DNA of 64,000 nt from Lepidurus packardi (lineage: Eukaryota > Arthropoda > Branchiopoda > Notostraca > Triopsidae). This document shows positions 1-15,300 of this stretch, piece by piece (positions within the stretch are counted from its first letter, which is position 1; every line of letters begins with the position of its first letter). The translations under genes and the position numbers were made by a program. The notes beneath the pieces are model-generated. The model made no database searches, was not told the DNA's origin, and saw nothing but the letters and a program-made list of their open reading frames with translations. The DNA is taken from the NCBI GenBank assembly GCA_023053545.1, contig JAKZAN010000051.1, positions 185,015 to 249,014 on the forward strand. Direction: 5' to 3'.

Positions 1-3000
1 AATTCCTTACGGACTGAATTAATTCCTTACGGACTGAATTAATTCCTTACGGACTGAATTAATTCCTTACGGACTGAATTAATACCTTACGGACTGAATT
101 AAATCCTTACGGACTGAATTAATTCCTTACGGACTGAATTAGTTCCTTACGGACTGAATTAATTCCTTACGGACTGAATTAATTCCTTTCGGACTTAACT
201 AATTCCGTAAGGAATGAATTAATTAATTACGGACTGAATTAATTCCTTACGGACTGAATTAATTCCTTACGGACTGAATTAATTCCTTAATTAATTCCTT
301 ACGGACTGAATTAATTTCATACGGACTGAATTAATTCATTTCGGACTTAATTAATCGATTACGGACTGAATTAATTCCTTACGTAATGAACTTATTCCTT
401 ACGGACTGAATTAATTCCTTACGGACTGAATTAATTCCTTACGGACTGAACTAATTCCTTACGGACTGAATTAATACCTTACGGACTGAATTAAATCCTT
501 ACGGACTGAATTAATTCCTTACGGACTGAATTAGTTCCTTTCGGACTTAATTAATTCCTTACGTACTTAATTAATTCCTTACGGTCTGAATTAATTCCGT
601 ACGGATTTTATTAATTCCTTACGGACTGAATTAATTCATTACGGACTTAATTAATCCATTACGGACTGAATTATTTCCTTACGAACTGAAGTTATTCCTT
701 ACGGACTGAATTAATTACTTACGGACTAAATTAATTCCTTACGTACTGAAATAATTCCTTATGGACTGAATTAATTCCTTACGGATTGAATTAATTCCTT
801 ACGGACTGAATTAATTCCTTAATTAATTCCTTACGGACTGAATTAATTTCATACGGACTGAATTAATTACTTACGGACTGAATTATTTCCTTACGTACTG
901 AAGTTATTCCTTACGGACTGAATTAATACCTTACGGACTGAATTAAATCCTTACGGACATAATTAATTCCTTACGAACTGAATTAATTCCTTACAGACTG
1001 AATTAATTCCTTACGTACTGAATTAATTCCTTACGGACTGAATTAATTCCTTACGGACTGAATTAATTCATTACGGACTTAATTAAATCCTTACAGACTG
1101 AATTAATTCCTTACGGACTGAATTAATTCCTTACGGACTGAATTAATTCCTTAATTAATTCCTTACGGACTGAATTAATTCCTTACGGAGTGAATTAATT
1201 CCTTACGGACTGAATTAATACCTTACGGACTGAATTAATTCCTTACGGACTGAATTAATTCCTTACGGACTGAATTAATACCTTACGGACTGAATTAAAT
1301 CCTTACGGACTGAATTAATTCCTTACGGACTGAATTAGTTCCTTACGGACTGAATTAATTCCTTACGGACTGAATTAATTCCTTTCGGACTTAATTAATT
1401 CCTTACGTACTTAATTAATTCCTTACGGTCTGAATTAATTCCGTACGGATTTTATTAATTCCTTACGGACTGAATTAATTCATTACGGACTGAATTAATC
1501 CATTACGGACTGAATTATTTCCTTACGAATTGAAGTTATTCCTTACGGACTGAATTAATTACTTACGGACTAAATTATTTCCTTACGTACTGAAATAATT
1601 CCTTACGAACTGAATTAATTCCTTACGGACTGAATTAATTCCTTAATTAATTCCTTACGGACTGAATTAATTCCTTAATTAATTCCTTACGGACTGAATT
1701 AATTTCATACGGACTGAATTAATTACTTACGGACTGAATTATTTCCTTACGTACTGAAGTTATTCCTTACGGACTGAATTAATTCCTTACGGACTGAATT
1801 AATTCCTTACGGACTGAATTAATACCTTACGGACTGAATTAAATCCTTACGGACTGAATTAATTCCTTACGGACTTAATTAATTCCATACGGACTTAATT
1901 AATTCCTTACGGACTTAATTAATTCCTTACGGACTGAATTAATTCTTCACGGACTTAAATAATTCCTTACGGACTAAATTTGTTCCTTATGGACTTAATT
2001 AATTAATAACGGACTTAATTAATACCTTACGGACTTAATTAATTCCTTACGGACTTAATTAATTCTATACGGACTTAATTAATTCCTTACGAATTAATTA
2101 ATTCCTTACGGAATGAATTAATTCCTTACGGACTGAATTAATTCCTTGCGGATTGAATTAATTCCTTACGGACTGAATTAATTCCTTACGGCCTGAATTA
2201 ATCCCTTACGGACTGAATTAATTCCTTGCGAACTGAATTAATTCTTTACGGAATTAATTAATTCAATACGGACTGAAATAATTCATTACGTACTGAATTA
2301 ATTCCTTACGGACTGAATTAATTCTTTAGGATCGATTGAATTCCTTACTTACTGAATGAATTCCTTACGGACTGGATTAATTCCTTACGGACTGAATTAA
2401 TTCCTTACGGACTGAATTAATTCCTTACGGACTGAATTAATTCCTTACGGACTGAATTAAATCCTTACCTACTGAATTAATTATTTACGTACTGAATTAA
2501 TTAATTAATGGACTGATTTGATTCATTACGGATTGAATTAATTCCTTACGGATTGAATTAATTCCTTACGGATTGAATTAATTCATCACGGACTGAATTA
2601 ATTCTTTACGGACTGAATTAATTCCTTACGTACTGAATTAATTAATTAATGGACTGAATTAATTCCTTATGGACTGAATCAATTCCTTACGGACTTAATT
2701 AATTCCTAACGGAGTGAATTAATTCTTTACGGACTGAATTAATTCATTACGGATTGAATTAATTCCTTACGGACTGAATTAATACCTTACGGACTGAGTT
2801 AATTCCTTACGGACTGAATTAATTCCTTACGGACTGAATTAATTCCTTACGGATTGAATTCATTCCTTACTGACTGAATTCATTCATTACGGACTGAATT
2901 AATTCCTTAAGGGCTGAATTAATTCCTTACGGACTTAATTAATTCTTAACGGAATGAATTAATTCCTTACGGACCAAATTAATTCCTTAGGGAATTAATT

Positions 3001-6000
3001 AATTCCTTACGGGCTGAATTAATTTCTTACGGACTGAATTAATACATTACGGACTGAATTAATTCCTTACGGACTGAATTAATTCCTTACGGATTGAATT
3101 AACTCCTTACGGACTGAATTGATTATTTACGGACGTAAATAATTCCTTACGGAATGAATTAATTCCTTACGGGCTGAATTAATTCCTTACAGACTTGACT
3201 AATTCCTTATGGACTTAATTAGTTCCTTACGGACTGAATTAATTCCTTACGGACTGAATCAATTCCTTACGGACTGAATTAATTTATTACGGAATTCATT
3301 CATTTCTTATGGACTTAATTAATCAATTACGGACTGAATTAATTCTTTACTTGCTGAATTAATTCCTGACGGACTGAATTAATTCCTAACGGACTGAATT
3401 AATTCCTTACGGACTGAATCAATTCCTTACGGACATAATTAATTCCTTACGGACTGAATTAATTCCTTACGGGCTGAATTAATTTCTTACGGACTGAATT
3501 AATTACTTACAGACTTAATTAATTCCTAACGGACAGAATTATTTCCTTACGGACTGAATTATTTCGTTACGGACTGAATTAATTCATTACGGACTTAATT
3601 AATTCCTTACATACTGAATTAATTCCTTACGGACTGAATTAAATCCTTTTGGAATGAAATAATTCCTTGCGGACTGAATTAATTCATTACGGACTGAATT
3701 AATTCCTTACGGACTGAATTATTTTATTACGGACTTAATAAATTCCTTACGGAATTAATTAATTCCTTAAGGATTGAATAAATTCATTACGGACTGAATT
3801 AATTCCTTACGGGCTGAATTAATTCCTTACGGACTTAATTAATTCTTAACGGAATGAATTAATTCCTTACGGACCAAATTAATTCCTTAGGGAATTAATT
3901 AATTCCTTACGGGCTGAATTAATTTCTTACGGACTGAATTAATATATTACGGACTGAATTAATTCCTTACGGACTGAATTAATTCCTTACGGATTGAATT
4001 CACTCCTTACGGACTGAATTGATTATTTACGGACGTAAATGATTCCTTACGGAATGAATTAATTCCTTACGGGCTGAATTAATTCCTTGCAGACTTGACT
4101 AATTCCTTACGGACTTAATTAGTTCCTTACGGACTGAATTAATTCCTTACGGACTGAATCAATTCCTTACGGACTGAATTAATTTATTACGGAATTCATT
4201 CATTCCTTATGGACTTAATTAATCAATTACGGACTGAATTAATTCTTTACGTGCTGAATTAATTCCTGACGGACTGAATTAATTCCTAACGGACTGAATT
4301 AATTCCTTACGGACTGAATCAATTCCTTACGGACATAATTAATTCCTTACGGATTGAATTAATTCCTTACAGACTGAATTAATTTATTACGGACTGAATT
4401 AATTCATTACGGACTTAATTAATTCCTTACGGACTGAATTAATTTCTTTACGGACTTAATTCATTACGGACTGAATTAATTCCTTACGGACTGAATTAAT
4501 TTCTTTACGGACTTAATCCCTTACGAACTTCATTTCTTACGGACTTAATTAATAACTTACAGACTGAATGAATTCCTTACTTACTGAATTAGTTCCTTAC
4601 TTAATGAATTAATTCCTTACGGACTGAATTAATTCCTTACGGACTGAATTATTTCTTTACGGACTGAATTTATTCCTTACAGACTTAATTAATTTATTAC
4701 GTACTGAATTAATTCCTTACGGACTTAATTAATTCCTTAGGGACTTAATTAATTCCCTACGGACTTAGTTAATTCGTTACGGACTTAATTAATTCCTTAC
4801 GGACTGAATTAATTCCTTACGGGCTGTATTAATTCCTTACGGACTTAATTAATTCTTAACGGAATGAATTAATTCCTTACGGACCAAATTAATTCCTTAG
4901 GGAATTAATTAATTCCTTACGGGCTGAATTAATTTCTTACGGACTGAATTAATACATTACGGACTGAATTAATTCCTTACGGACTGAATTAATTCCTTAC
5001 GGATTGAATTAACTCCTTACGGACTGAATTGATTATTTACGGACGTAAATAATTCCTTACGGAATGAATTAATTCCTTACGGGCTGAATTAATTCCTTGC
5101 AGACTTGACTAATTCCTTACGGACTTAATTAGTTCCTTACGGACTGAATTAATTCCTTACGGACTGAATCAATTCCTTACGGACTGAATTAATTTATTAC
5201 GGAATTCATTCATTCCTTATGGATTTAATTAATCAATTACGGACTGAATTAATTCTTTACGTGCTGAATTAATTCCTGACGGACTGAATTAATTCCTAAC
5301 GGACTGAATTAATTCCTTACGGACTCAATCAATTCCTTACGGACATAATTAATTCCTTACGGATTGAATTAATTCCTTACAGACTTAATTAATTTTTTAC
5401 GGACTGAATTAATTCATTACGGACTTAATTAATTCCTTACGGACTGAATTAATTTCTTTACGGACTTAATTCATTACGGACTGAATTAATTCCTTACGGA
5501 CTGAATTAATTTCTTTACGGACTTAATCCCTTACGAACTTCATTCCTTACGGACTTAATTAATAACTTACAGACTGAATGAATTCCTTACTTACTGAATT
5601 AGTTCCTTACTTAATGAATTAATTCCTTACGGACTGAATTAATTCCTTACGGACTGAATTATTTCTTTACGGACTGAATTTATTCCTTACAGACTTAATT
5701 AATTTATTACGTACTGAATTAATTCCTTACGGACTTAATTAATTCTTTGAGGACTTAATTAATTCCCTACGGAATTAGTTAATTCGTTACGGACTTAATT
5801 AATTCCTTACGGACTGAATTAATTCCTTACGGGCTGAATTAATTCCTTACGGACTTAATTAATTCTTAACGGAATGAATTAATTCCTTACGGACCAAATT
5901 AATTCCTTATTGAATTAATTAATTCCTTACGGGCTGAATTAATTTCTTACGGACTGAATTAATACATTACGGACTGAATTAATTCCTTACGGACTGAATT

Positions 6001-8470
6001 AATTCCTTACGGATTGAATTAACTCCTTACGTACTGAATTGATTATTTACGGACGTAAATAATTCCTTACGGAATGAATTAATTCCTTACGGGCTGAATT
6101 AATTCCTTACAGGCTTGACTAATTCCTTACGGACTTAATTAGTTCCTTACGGACTGAATTAATTCCTTACGGACTGAATCAATTCCTTACGGACTGAATT
6201 AATTTATTACGGAATTCATTCATTCCTTATGGACTTAATTAATCAATTACGGACTGAATTAATTCTTTACGTGCTGAATTCATTCCTGACGGACTGAATT
6301 AATTCCTAACGGATAAATTAATTCCTTACGGACTGAATTAATTCCTTACGGGCTGAATTAATTTCTTACGGACTGAATTAATTACTTACAGACTTAATTA
6401 ATTCCTAACGGACAGAATTATTTCCTTACGGACTGAATTATTTCATTACGGACTGAATTAATTCATTACGGACTTAATTAATTCCTTACATACTGAATTA
6501 ATTCCTTACGGACTGAATTAAATCCTTACGGACTTAATAATTCATTACGGACTGAATTAATTCATTACAGACTGAATTAATTTCTTACGGACTGAATTAA
6601 TTACTTACAGACTTAATTAATTCCTAACCGACAGAATTATTTCCTTGCGGACTGAATTATTTCATTACGGAATGAATTCATTCATTACGGACTTAATTAA
6701 TTCCTTACATACTGAATTAATTCCTTACGGACTGAATTTATTCCTTTTGGAATGAAATAATTCCTTGCGGACTGAATTAATTCATTACGGACTGAATTAA
6801 TTCCTTACGGACTGAATTATTTTATTACGGACTTAATAAATTCCTTACGGAATTAATTAATTCCTTAAGGATTGAATAAATTCAGTAGGATTGAATGAAT
6901 TCCATACTTACTGAATTAGTTCCTTACGGAATGAATTAATTCCTTACGGAATGAATTAATTCCTTACGGACTGAATTATTTCCTTACGGAAGGAATTTAT
7001 TCCTTACAGACTTAATTAATTTATTACGTACTGAATTAATTCCTTACGGACTTAATTAATTCCTTACGGATTGAATTCATACCTTACGGACTGAATTAAT
7101 TCCTTTGGGAATGAATTAATTCCTTACGGACGTAAATAATTCCTTACGGAATGAATTAATTCCTTACGGACTGAATTAATTCCTTACATACTTAATTAAT
7201 TTATTACGGACTGAAATAATTCCTTACAGACTTAATTAATTTATTACGGACTGAATTAATTCATTACGGACTTAATTAATTCCTTACGGACTGAATTAAT
7301 TTCTTTACGGACTTAATTCATTACGGACTGAATTAATTCCTTACGGACTGAATTAATTTCTTTACGGACTTAATCGCTTTACGAACTTCATTCCTTAAGG
7401 ACTTAATTTATAACTTACAGACTGAATGAATTCCTTACTTACTGAATTAGTTCCTTACTTAATGAATTAATTCCTTACGGACTGAATTAATTCCTTACGG
7501 AATGAATTAATTCCTTACGGACTGAATTAATTAATTACGGACTGAAGTAATTCCTTACGGACTGAATTAATTCCTTACGGACTGAATTATTTCCTTACGG
7601 ACTGAATTTATTCCTTACAGACTTAATTAATTTATTACGTACTGAATTAATTCCTTACGGATTGAATACATACCTTACGGACTGAATTGATTCCTTTGGG
7701 AATGAATTAATTCCTTACGGACGTAAATAATTCCTTACGGAATGAATTAATTCCTTACGGACTGAATTAATTCCTTACAGACTTAATTAATTTATTACGG
7801 ACTGAATTAATTCATTACGGACTTAATTAATTCCTTACAGGCTTAATTAACTCCTTACGGACTGAATTGAATCCTTACGGACGTAAATAATTCCTTACGG
7901 AATGAATTAATTCCTTACGGACTGAATTATTTCCTTACAGACTTAACTAATTCCTTACGGACTTAATTAGTTCTTTACGGACTGAATTAATTCCTTACGG
8001 ACTGAATCAATTCCTTACGGACTTAATTAATTTATTACGGACTGAAATAATTCCTTACAGACTTAATTAATTTATTACGGACTGAATTAATTCATTACGG
8101 ACTTAATTAATTCCTTACGGACTGAATTAATTTCTTTACGGACTTAATTCATTACGGACTGAATTAATTCCTTACGGACTGAATTAATTTCTTTACGGAA
8201 TTAATTCCTTACGAACTTCATTCCTTACGGACTTAATTAATAACTTACAGACTGAAGGAATTCCTTACTTACTGAATTAGTTCCTTACTTAATGAATTAT
8301 TTCCTTACGGACTGAACTTATTCCTTACAGACTTAATTAATTTATTACGTACTGAATTAATTCCTTACGGACTTAATTAATTCTTTAGGGACTTAATTAA
8401 TTCCCTACGGACTTAGTTAATTACCTAATTCCCTACTCCCTTAATTAATTCCCTACGGACTGAATTAATT
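1..8470 (+). repeat. Satellite A, block 1 (20-bp unit, forward orientation)
   Basis: Head-to-tail copies of a 20-bp unit, AATTCCTTACGGACTGAATT, fill the whole block, roughly 420 copies. The first 1.9 kb is closest to the consensus; further in, units differ by one to four substitutions. Common variants are GGACTTAATT, GGATTGAATT, CAGACT and ATGGACT; the last two are what CpG decay of the ACGG core would give. Occasional shortened units (CCTTAATTAATTCC, for example near 290, 819, 1151 and 1646) shift the register. No open reading frame of note exists on either strand. I see no insertion inside the block. Confidence 0.97.
2941..6310 (+). repeat. Higher-order repeat of satellite A (about 1,010 bp)
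   Basis: A recognisable run of variant units beginning AATTCTTAACGGAATGAATT starts at 2941, 3841, 4851 and 5861, giving spacings of 900, 1,010 and 1,010 bp. The same ordered set of variants follows each start (GGACCAAATT, then TAGGGAATTAATT, then GATTATTTACGGACG). The 1,010-bp period is not a multiple of 20 because each copy holds shortened units around TTTCTTTACGGACTTAATTC. The 900-bp spacing reflects a version lacking part of the module. Similarity is lost soon after 6300. Confidence 0.88.
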
Positions 8471-8630
8471 AAGTAAGGAAATATTCATTCATATATTTAT
8501 TAATATATATATTCATTCTTACATACATATTAATATATATATATTAATATATATATTCATTCATATATATATTCATACATTCATATATTTTATTATATTC
8601 ATATATTTAAATATTTATTCATCCGTATTA
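8471..8630. other. AT-rich junction where satellite A changes orientation
   Basis: Roughly 150 bp of almost pure A/T built from ATATTCATTCAT and TATATATTAAT motifs separates forward satellite A from an inverted satellite A block. The left edge already contains a short inverted piece (AAGTAAGGAAA after 8470). Many short palindromes are present, so the strand could fold. It has no coding potential. I infer that it marks an inversion breakpoint or a head-to-head junction. Confidence 0.8.
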
Positions 8631-9351
8631 TTAAGTCCGTAAGGAAATAATTAAGTCCGTAAGAAATTAATTAAGTCCCTAAGGAATTAATAAAGTCCGT
8701 AATTAATTAATGAAGTCCCTAAGGAATTAATTAAGTCCGTATGGAATTAATTAAGTCCCTAAGGAATTAATAAAGTCCATAAGGAATTAATAAAGTCCCT
8801 AAGGACGTAAGGACTTAAATCCGTAAGGACTTAATGAAGTCCGTAAGGAATTAATTAAGTCCCTAAGGAATTAATAAAGCCCCTAAGGAATTAATAAAGT
8901 CCGTAATTACTTAATTAAATCCGTAGGGAATTTATTAAGTCCGTAAGGAATCAATTAAGTCCTTAAGGAATTAATTGGGTCCGTAATGAATTCCCTAGTT
9001 AATTAATTAAGTCCGTAAGGAATTAAATAAGTCCGTAATGAATTAATTAAATCCGTAAGGACTTAATGAAGTCCGTAAGGAATTAATTAAGTCCGTAAGG
9101 AATTAATTAAGTCCGTAATTAATTAATTAAGTCCGTATGGAATTAATTAAGTCCCTAAGGAATTAATGTAGTCCCTAGTTAATTAATTAAGTCCGTAATA
9201 AATTAATTAAGTCCGTAATGAATTAATTAAGTCCGTACGGAATTAATTATGTCCGTAATGAATTATTTAAGTCCGTAATAAATTAATTAAGTCTTTAATG
9301 AATTAGTAATGTCCGTAAGGAATTAATTAAGTCCGTAGGGAATTAATTAAT
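8631..9351 (-). repeat. Satellite A subfamily, inverted block
   Basis: About 36 units of TTAAGTCCGTAAGGAATTAA, the reverse complement of satellite A but with TTAAGTCC where the other blocks read TTCAGTCC. This near-fixed difference marks it as a separate subfamily rather than a simple flip of block 1. The block ends at AATTAATTAATC, where satellite B begins. Confidence 0.92.
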
Positions 9352-12300
9352 CTAAGCTTGTTTAAACTAGTTTATAAACTGGTTTAAACCGTTTTTAACT
9401 GGCTTAAACTGGTTTACTTCAGGCCTAAACAGGTCTAGACTGGTTTAAACTAGTTTATTAACTGTTTTACACTGGTTTAAACTGGTTTATACTAGTTCAA
9501 ACTGGTTTACACAAGTCTAAACTGGTTTAAGCTAGTTTATAAACTAGTTTGTTTAAACTGGTTTATAGTAGTTTAAACTGGTTTAAAATGGTTTAGAGTG
9601 GCTTAATCTGGTTTAAACTGGTTAAAACTAGTTAATAAACTGGCTTAAACTAGTGTAAACAGATCTAAACTGGTTTTAACTGGTATAAACTAGTTTATAA
9701 ACTGGTTTAAACTGGTTTGAACAGGTCTAATGTTTAAGCTAGTTTATAAACTGGTTTTAGCTGGCTTAAGCTGGTTTAAACTGGATTAAACTGGTTTAAA
9801 CTAGTTTAAACTAATTACAAAACTGGATTAAACCGGTTTTAACTGGCTTGAACTGGTATAAACTGGTTTAAACTGGTTTAAACAGGTCAAAACTGGTTTA
9901 ACCCAGTTTCTAAACTGGTTCAAACTTTTGTAAACAGGGCTTAACTAGATTTAACTGGTTTAAACTGGTTTACACGGGTCTAAACTTGTTTAAACTAGTC
10001 TATAGACTGGTTTAAACCGGTTTTAACTGGCTTAAACTGGTTTAATTCAGGCCTTTAACTCAGGTCTAGACTGGTTTAAACTAGTTTAATAACTGTTTTA
10101 CACTGGTTTAAACTGGTTTATACTAGTTCAAACTGGTTTAAACTGGTTTACACAAGTCTAAACTGGTTTAAGCTAGTTTAGAATTTTTTTTAACAGGTCT
10201 AAACTTGTTTAAACTAGTTTTACAAACTGGTTTAAAACGGTTTTTACTGGCTTAAACTGGTTTAAACTTGCTTAAACTGGTTTAAACCGGTTTAGACTGG
10301 TATAAACTGGTCTAAACTGGTTTATGAACCGGTTTAAACCTGTTTCAACTGGTTTATAGTAGTTCAAACTGGTTTAAACCGGTTAAAACTGGCTTAATCT
10401 GGTTTAAACTTGTTAAAATTAGTTTATAAACTGGTTTAAACTGGTGTAAACAGGTCTAAACTGGTTTTAACTGGTATAAACTGGTTTAAACAGGTCTAAA
10501 CTGGTTTTAACTGGTATAAACTGGTTTACACAGGTCTAAACTGGTTTAAGCTAGTTTATAAACTGGTTTAAACTGGTTTGAACAGGTCTAATCTTGTTTA
10601 AACTAGTTTAAAAACTGGTTTAAAAAGGTTTTAACTGACTTAAACTGGTTTAAACTGGTTTAAACAGGCCAAAACTGGTTTAGCACAGTTTCTAAACTGG
10701 TTTAAACTTTGTAAACAGGTCTAAACTAGTTTTAACGGGTTTAAACTGGCTTACACAGGTCTAAACTGGTTTAACCTAGTTTAAAAACTGGTTTTTACTA
10801 GTTCAGACTGGTTTAAACTGGTTTAAACAGGTCTACTGGTTTAAATTAGTTTATAAACGGGTTTAAACTGGTTTAAACTGGTTTATTCTAGTTCAAACTG
10901 GTTTGAACCGGTTTAAACAGGCCTAAACTGGTTTTAAATAGTTTATAAACGGGTTTGAACTGGTTTAGACCGGTTTAAACCTGTTAAACTAGTTTAGAAA
11001 CTGGTTTAAACCGGTTTTAACTGGCTTAATCTGGTTTAAACAGGTATACACTGGTTTAAGCAGGTCTAAAATGGTTTATACTAGTTCAAACTGGTTTGAA
11101 CATTTTTACAATGGTCTAAACTGGTTTAAGCTAGTTTATAAACTGGTTTGTTAAAACTGGTTTATAGTAGTTTAAACTGGATTAAACCGGTTTAGACTGG
11201 CTTAATCTGGTTTAAACTGGTTAAAACTAGTTTATAAACTGGCCTAAACTGGTGTAAACAGATCTAAACTGGTTTTAACTGGTATAAACTAGTTTATAAA
11301 CTGGTTTAATCTGGTTTGAACAGGTCTAATGTTTAAGCTAGTTTATAAACTGGTTTTAGCTGGCTTAAACTGGTTTAAACTGGATTAAACTGGTTTAAAC
11401 TAGTTTAAACTAGTTACAAAACTCTATTAAACCGGTTTTAACTGGCTTAAGCTGGTTTAAACTGGCTTAAACAGGTCAAAAGTGGTTTAACCCAGTTTCT
11501 AAACCTGTTTAAACTTTTGTAAACAGGGCTTAACTAGTTTTAACTGGTTTAAACTGGTTTACACGGTCTCTAAACCGGTTTAAACCAGTTTCTAAACTAT
11601 TTTAACAGGTTTAAACTGGTTTAAACAGGTCTAAACTGGTTTTAACTGGTATAAACTGGTTAACATAGGTCTAAACTGGTTTAAGCTAGTTTGTAAACTG
11701 GTTTAAACTGGTTTGTACTAGTACAAACTGGTTTAAATTGGTTTGAACAGGTCTAAACTTGTTTAAAGTAGTTTATAAACTGGTTTAAACTGGTTTTAAC
11801 TTCCTTAAACTGGTTTAAACTGGATAAAACTGGTTTAAACTAAATTAAACCAGTTAAAAAACTGGATTAAAACGGTTTTACCTGTCTTAAACTGGTTTAA
11901 ACTGGTTTTAACTAGTTTATAAACTGGTTTAAACTGGTGTAAGCAGGTCCAAACTGGTTTTAGCTGGTTAAAGCTAGCTAACACAGGTCTAAACTGGTTA
12001 AGCTAGTTTATAAACTGGTTTATACTAGTTGAGACTGGTTTAAACCGGTTTAAACAGGTCTACTGGTTTAAACTAGTTTATAAACAGGGCTAAATTGGTT
12101 TAAACTAGTTTATGAACTGGTTTGAACTGATTTATACCGGTTTAAACTAGTTCAAACTGGTTTGAACCGGTTTAAACAGGTCTAAACTGGTTTAAAATAG
12201 TTTATAAACGGGTTTGAACTGGTTTAGACCGGTTTAAACCTGTTAAACTAGTTTAGAGACTGGTTTAAACCGGTTTTAACTGGCTTAAACTGGTTTAAAC

Positions 12301-15300
12301 AGGTATAAACTGGTTTAAGCAGGTCTAAACTGGTTTATACTAGTTCAAACTGGTTTAAACTTTTTTACACTGGTTTAAACTGGTTTAAGCTAGTTTATAA
12401 ACTGGTTTGTTAAAACTGGTTTATAGTAGTTTAAACTGGATTAAACCGGTTTAGACTCGCTTAATCTGGTTTAAACTGGTTTAAACTAGTTTACAAACTG
12501 GTTTAAACTGGTGTAAGCAGGTCCAAACTGGTTTTAGCTGGTTTAAACTGGCTAACACAGGTCTAAACTGGTTTAAGCTAGTTTATAAACTGGTTAATAC
12601 TAGTTCAGACTGGTTTAAACCGGTTTAAACAGGCCTACTGGTTTAAACTAGTTTATAAACAGGTCTAAACTGGTTTAAACTAGTTTATGAACTTGTTTGA
12701 ACTGAATTAGACCGGTTTAAACTAGTTCAAACTGGTTTGAACCGGTTTAAACAGGTCTAAACTGGTTTAAAATAGTTTATAAACGGGTTTGAACTGGTTT
12801 AGACCGGTTTAAACCTGTTAAACTAGTTTAGAAACTGGTTTAAACCGGTTTTAGCTGGCTTAAACTGGTTTAAACAGGTATACACTGGTTTAAGCAGGTC
12901 TAAACTGGTTTATACTAGTTCAAACTGGTTTAAACCGGTTTAACTGGCTTAATCTGGTTTAAACTGGTCAAAACTAGTTTATAAACTGGTTTAAACTGGT
13001 GTAAACAGGTCTAAACTGGTTTTAACTGGTATAAACTGGTTTACATAGGTCTAAACTGGTTTAAGCTATTTTATAAACTGGTTTAAACTTGTTTGTACTA
13101 GTACAAACTGGTTTAAATTGGTTTGAACAGGTCTAAACTGGTTTAAACTAGTTTATGAACTGGTTTGAACTGATTTATACCGGTTTAAACTAGTTCAAAC
13201 TGGTTTGAACCGGTTTAACCAGGTCTAAACTGATTTAAAATAGTTTATAAACGGGTTTGAACTGGTTTAGACCGGTTTAAACTTGTTAAACTTGTTTAGA
13301 AACTGGTTTTAACCGGTTTTAACTCGCTTAAACTGGTTTTAACTGGTTTAAACTAGTTTATAAACTGGTTTGTTTAAACTGGTTTATACTAATTCAAACT
13401 GGTTTAAACCGGTTTAACTGGCTTAATCTGGTTTAAACTGGTCAAAACTAGTTTATAAACTGGTTTAAACTGGTGTAAACAGGTCTAAACTGGTTTTAAC
13501 TGGTATAAACTGGTTTACATAGGTCTAAACTGGTTTAAGCTAGTTTATAAACTGGTTTAAACTGGTTTGTACTAGTACAAACTGGTTTAAATTGGTTTGA
13601 ACAGTTCTAAACTTGTTTAAAGTAGTTTATAAACTGGTTTAAACTGGTTTTAACTTCCTTAAACTGGTTAAAACTGGATAAAACTGGTTTAAACTAAATT
13701 AAACCAGTTAAAAAACGGGATTAAACCGGTTTTAACTGGCTTAAACTGGTTTAAACTGGTGTAAGCAGGTCCAAACTGGTTTTAGCTGGTTTAAGCTAGC
13801 TAACACAGGTCTAAACTGGTTTAAGCTAGTTTGTAAACTGGTTTATACTAGTTCAGACTGGTTTAAACCGGTTTAAACAGGTCTACTGGTTTAAACTAGT
13901 TTATAAACAAGTCTAAACTAGTTTAAACTAGTTTATGAACTGGTTTGAACTGATTTATACCGGTTTAAACTAGTTCAAACTGGTTTGAACCGGTTTAAAA
14001 AGGTCTAAACTGGTTTAAAATAGTTTATAAACGGGTTTGAACTGGTTTAGACCGGTTTAAACCTGTTAAACTAGTTTAGAGACTGGTTTAAACCGGTTTT
14101 AACTGGCTTAAACTGGTTTAAACAGGTATACACTGGTTTAAGCAGGTCTAAACTGGTTTATACTAGTTCAAACTGGTTTAAACCGGTTTAACTAGCTTAA
14201 TCTGGTTTAAACTCGTCAAAACTAGTTTATAAACTGGTTTAAACTGGTGTAAACAGGTCTAAACTGGTTTTAACTGGTATAAACTGGTTTACATAGGTCT
14301 AAACTGGTTTAAGCTAGTTTATAAACTGGTTTAAACTGTTTTGTACTAGTACAAACTGGTTTAAATTGGTTTGAACAGGTCTAAACTTGTTTAAAGTAGT
14401 TTATAAACTGGTTTAAACTGGTTTTAACTTCCTTAAACTGGTTAAAACTGGATAAAACTGGTTTAAACTAAATTAAACCAGTTAAAAAACGGGATTAAAC
14501 CGGTTTTAACTGGCTTAAACTGGTTTAAACTGGTTTAAACTAGTTTATAAACTGGTTTAAACTGGTGTAAGCAGGTCCAAACTGGTTTTAGCTGGTTTAA
14601 GCTAGCTAACACAGATCTAAACTGGTTTAAGCTAGTTTATAAACTGGTTTATACTAGTTCAGACTGGTTAAAACCGGTTTAAACAGGTCTACTGGTTTAA
14701 ACTAGTTTATAAACAGGTCTAAACTGGTTTAAACTAGTTTATGAACTGGTTTGAACTGATTTAGACCGGTTTAAACTAGTTCAAACTGGTTTGAACCGGT
14801 TTAAACAGGTCTAAACTGGTTTAAAATAGTTTACAAACGGGTTTGAACTGGTTTAGACCGGTTTAAACTTGTTTAGAAACTGGTTTTAACCGGTTTTAAC
14901 TCGCTTAAACTGGTTTTAACTGGTTTAAACTAGTTTATAAACTGGTTTGTTTAAACTGGTTTATACTGGTTCATACTGGTTTATACTGGTTCAAACTGGT
15001 TTAAACCGGTTTAACTGGCTTAATCTGGTTTAAACTGGTCAAAACTAGTTTATAAACTGGTTTAAACTGGTGTAAACAGGTCTAAACTGTTTTAACTGGT
15101 ATAAACTGGTTTACATAGGTCTAAACTGGTTAAAGCTAGTTTATAAACTTGTTTAAAATGGTTTGTACTAGTACAAACTGGTTTAAATTGGTTTGAACAG
15201 GTCTAAACTTGTTTAAAGTAGTTTATAAACTGGTTTAAACTGGTTTTAACTTCCTTAAACTGGTTAAAACTGGATAAAACTGGTTTAAACTAAATTAAAC

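Noticed and set aside
8471..8630. Replication origin or scaffold attachment site in the AT-rich junction
   Set aside because: Only base composition supports it.
1..9351. CRISPR-like array of short repeats
   Set aside because: Units are contiguous 20-mers without unique spacers and show graded decay, so it is satellite DNA.
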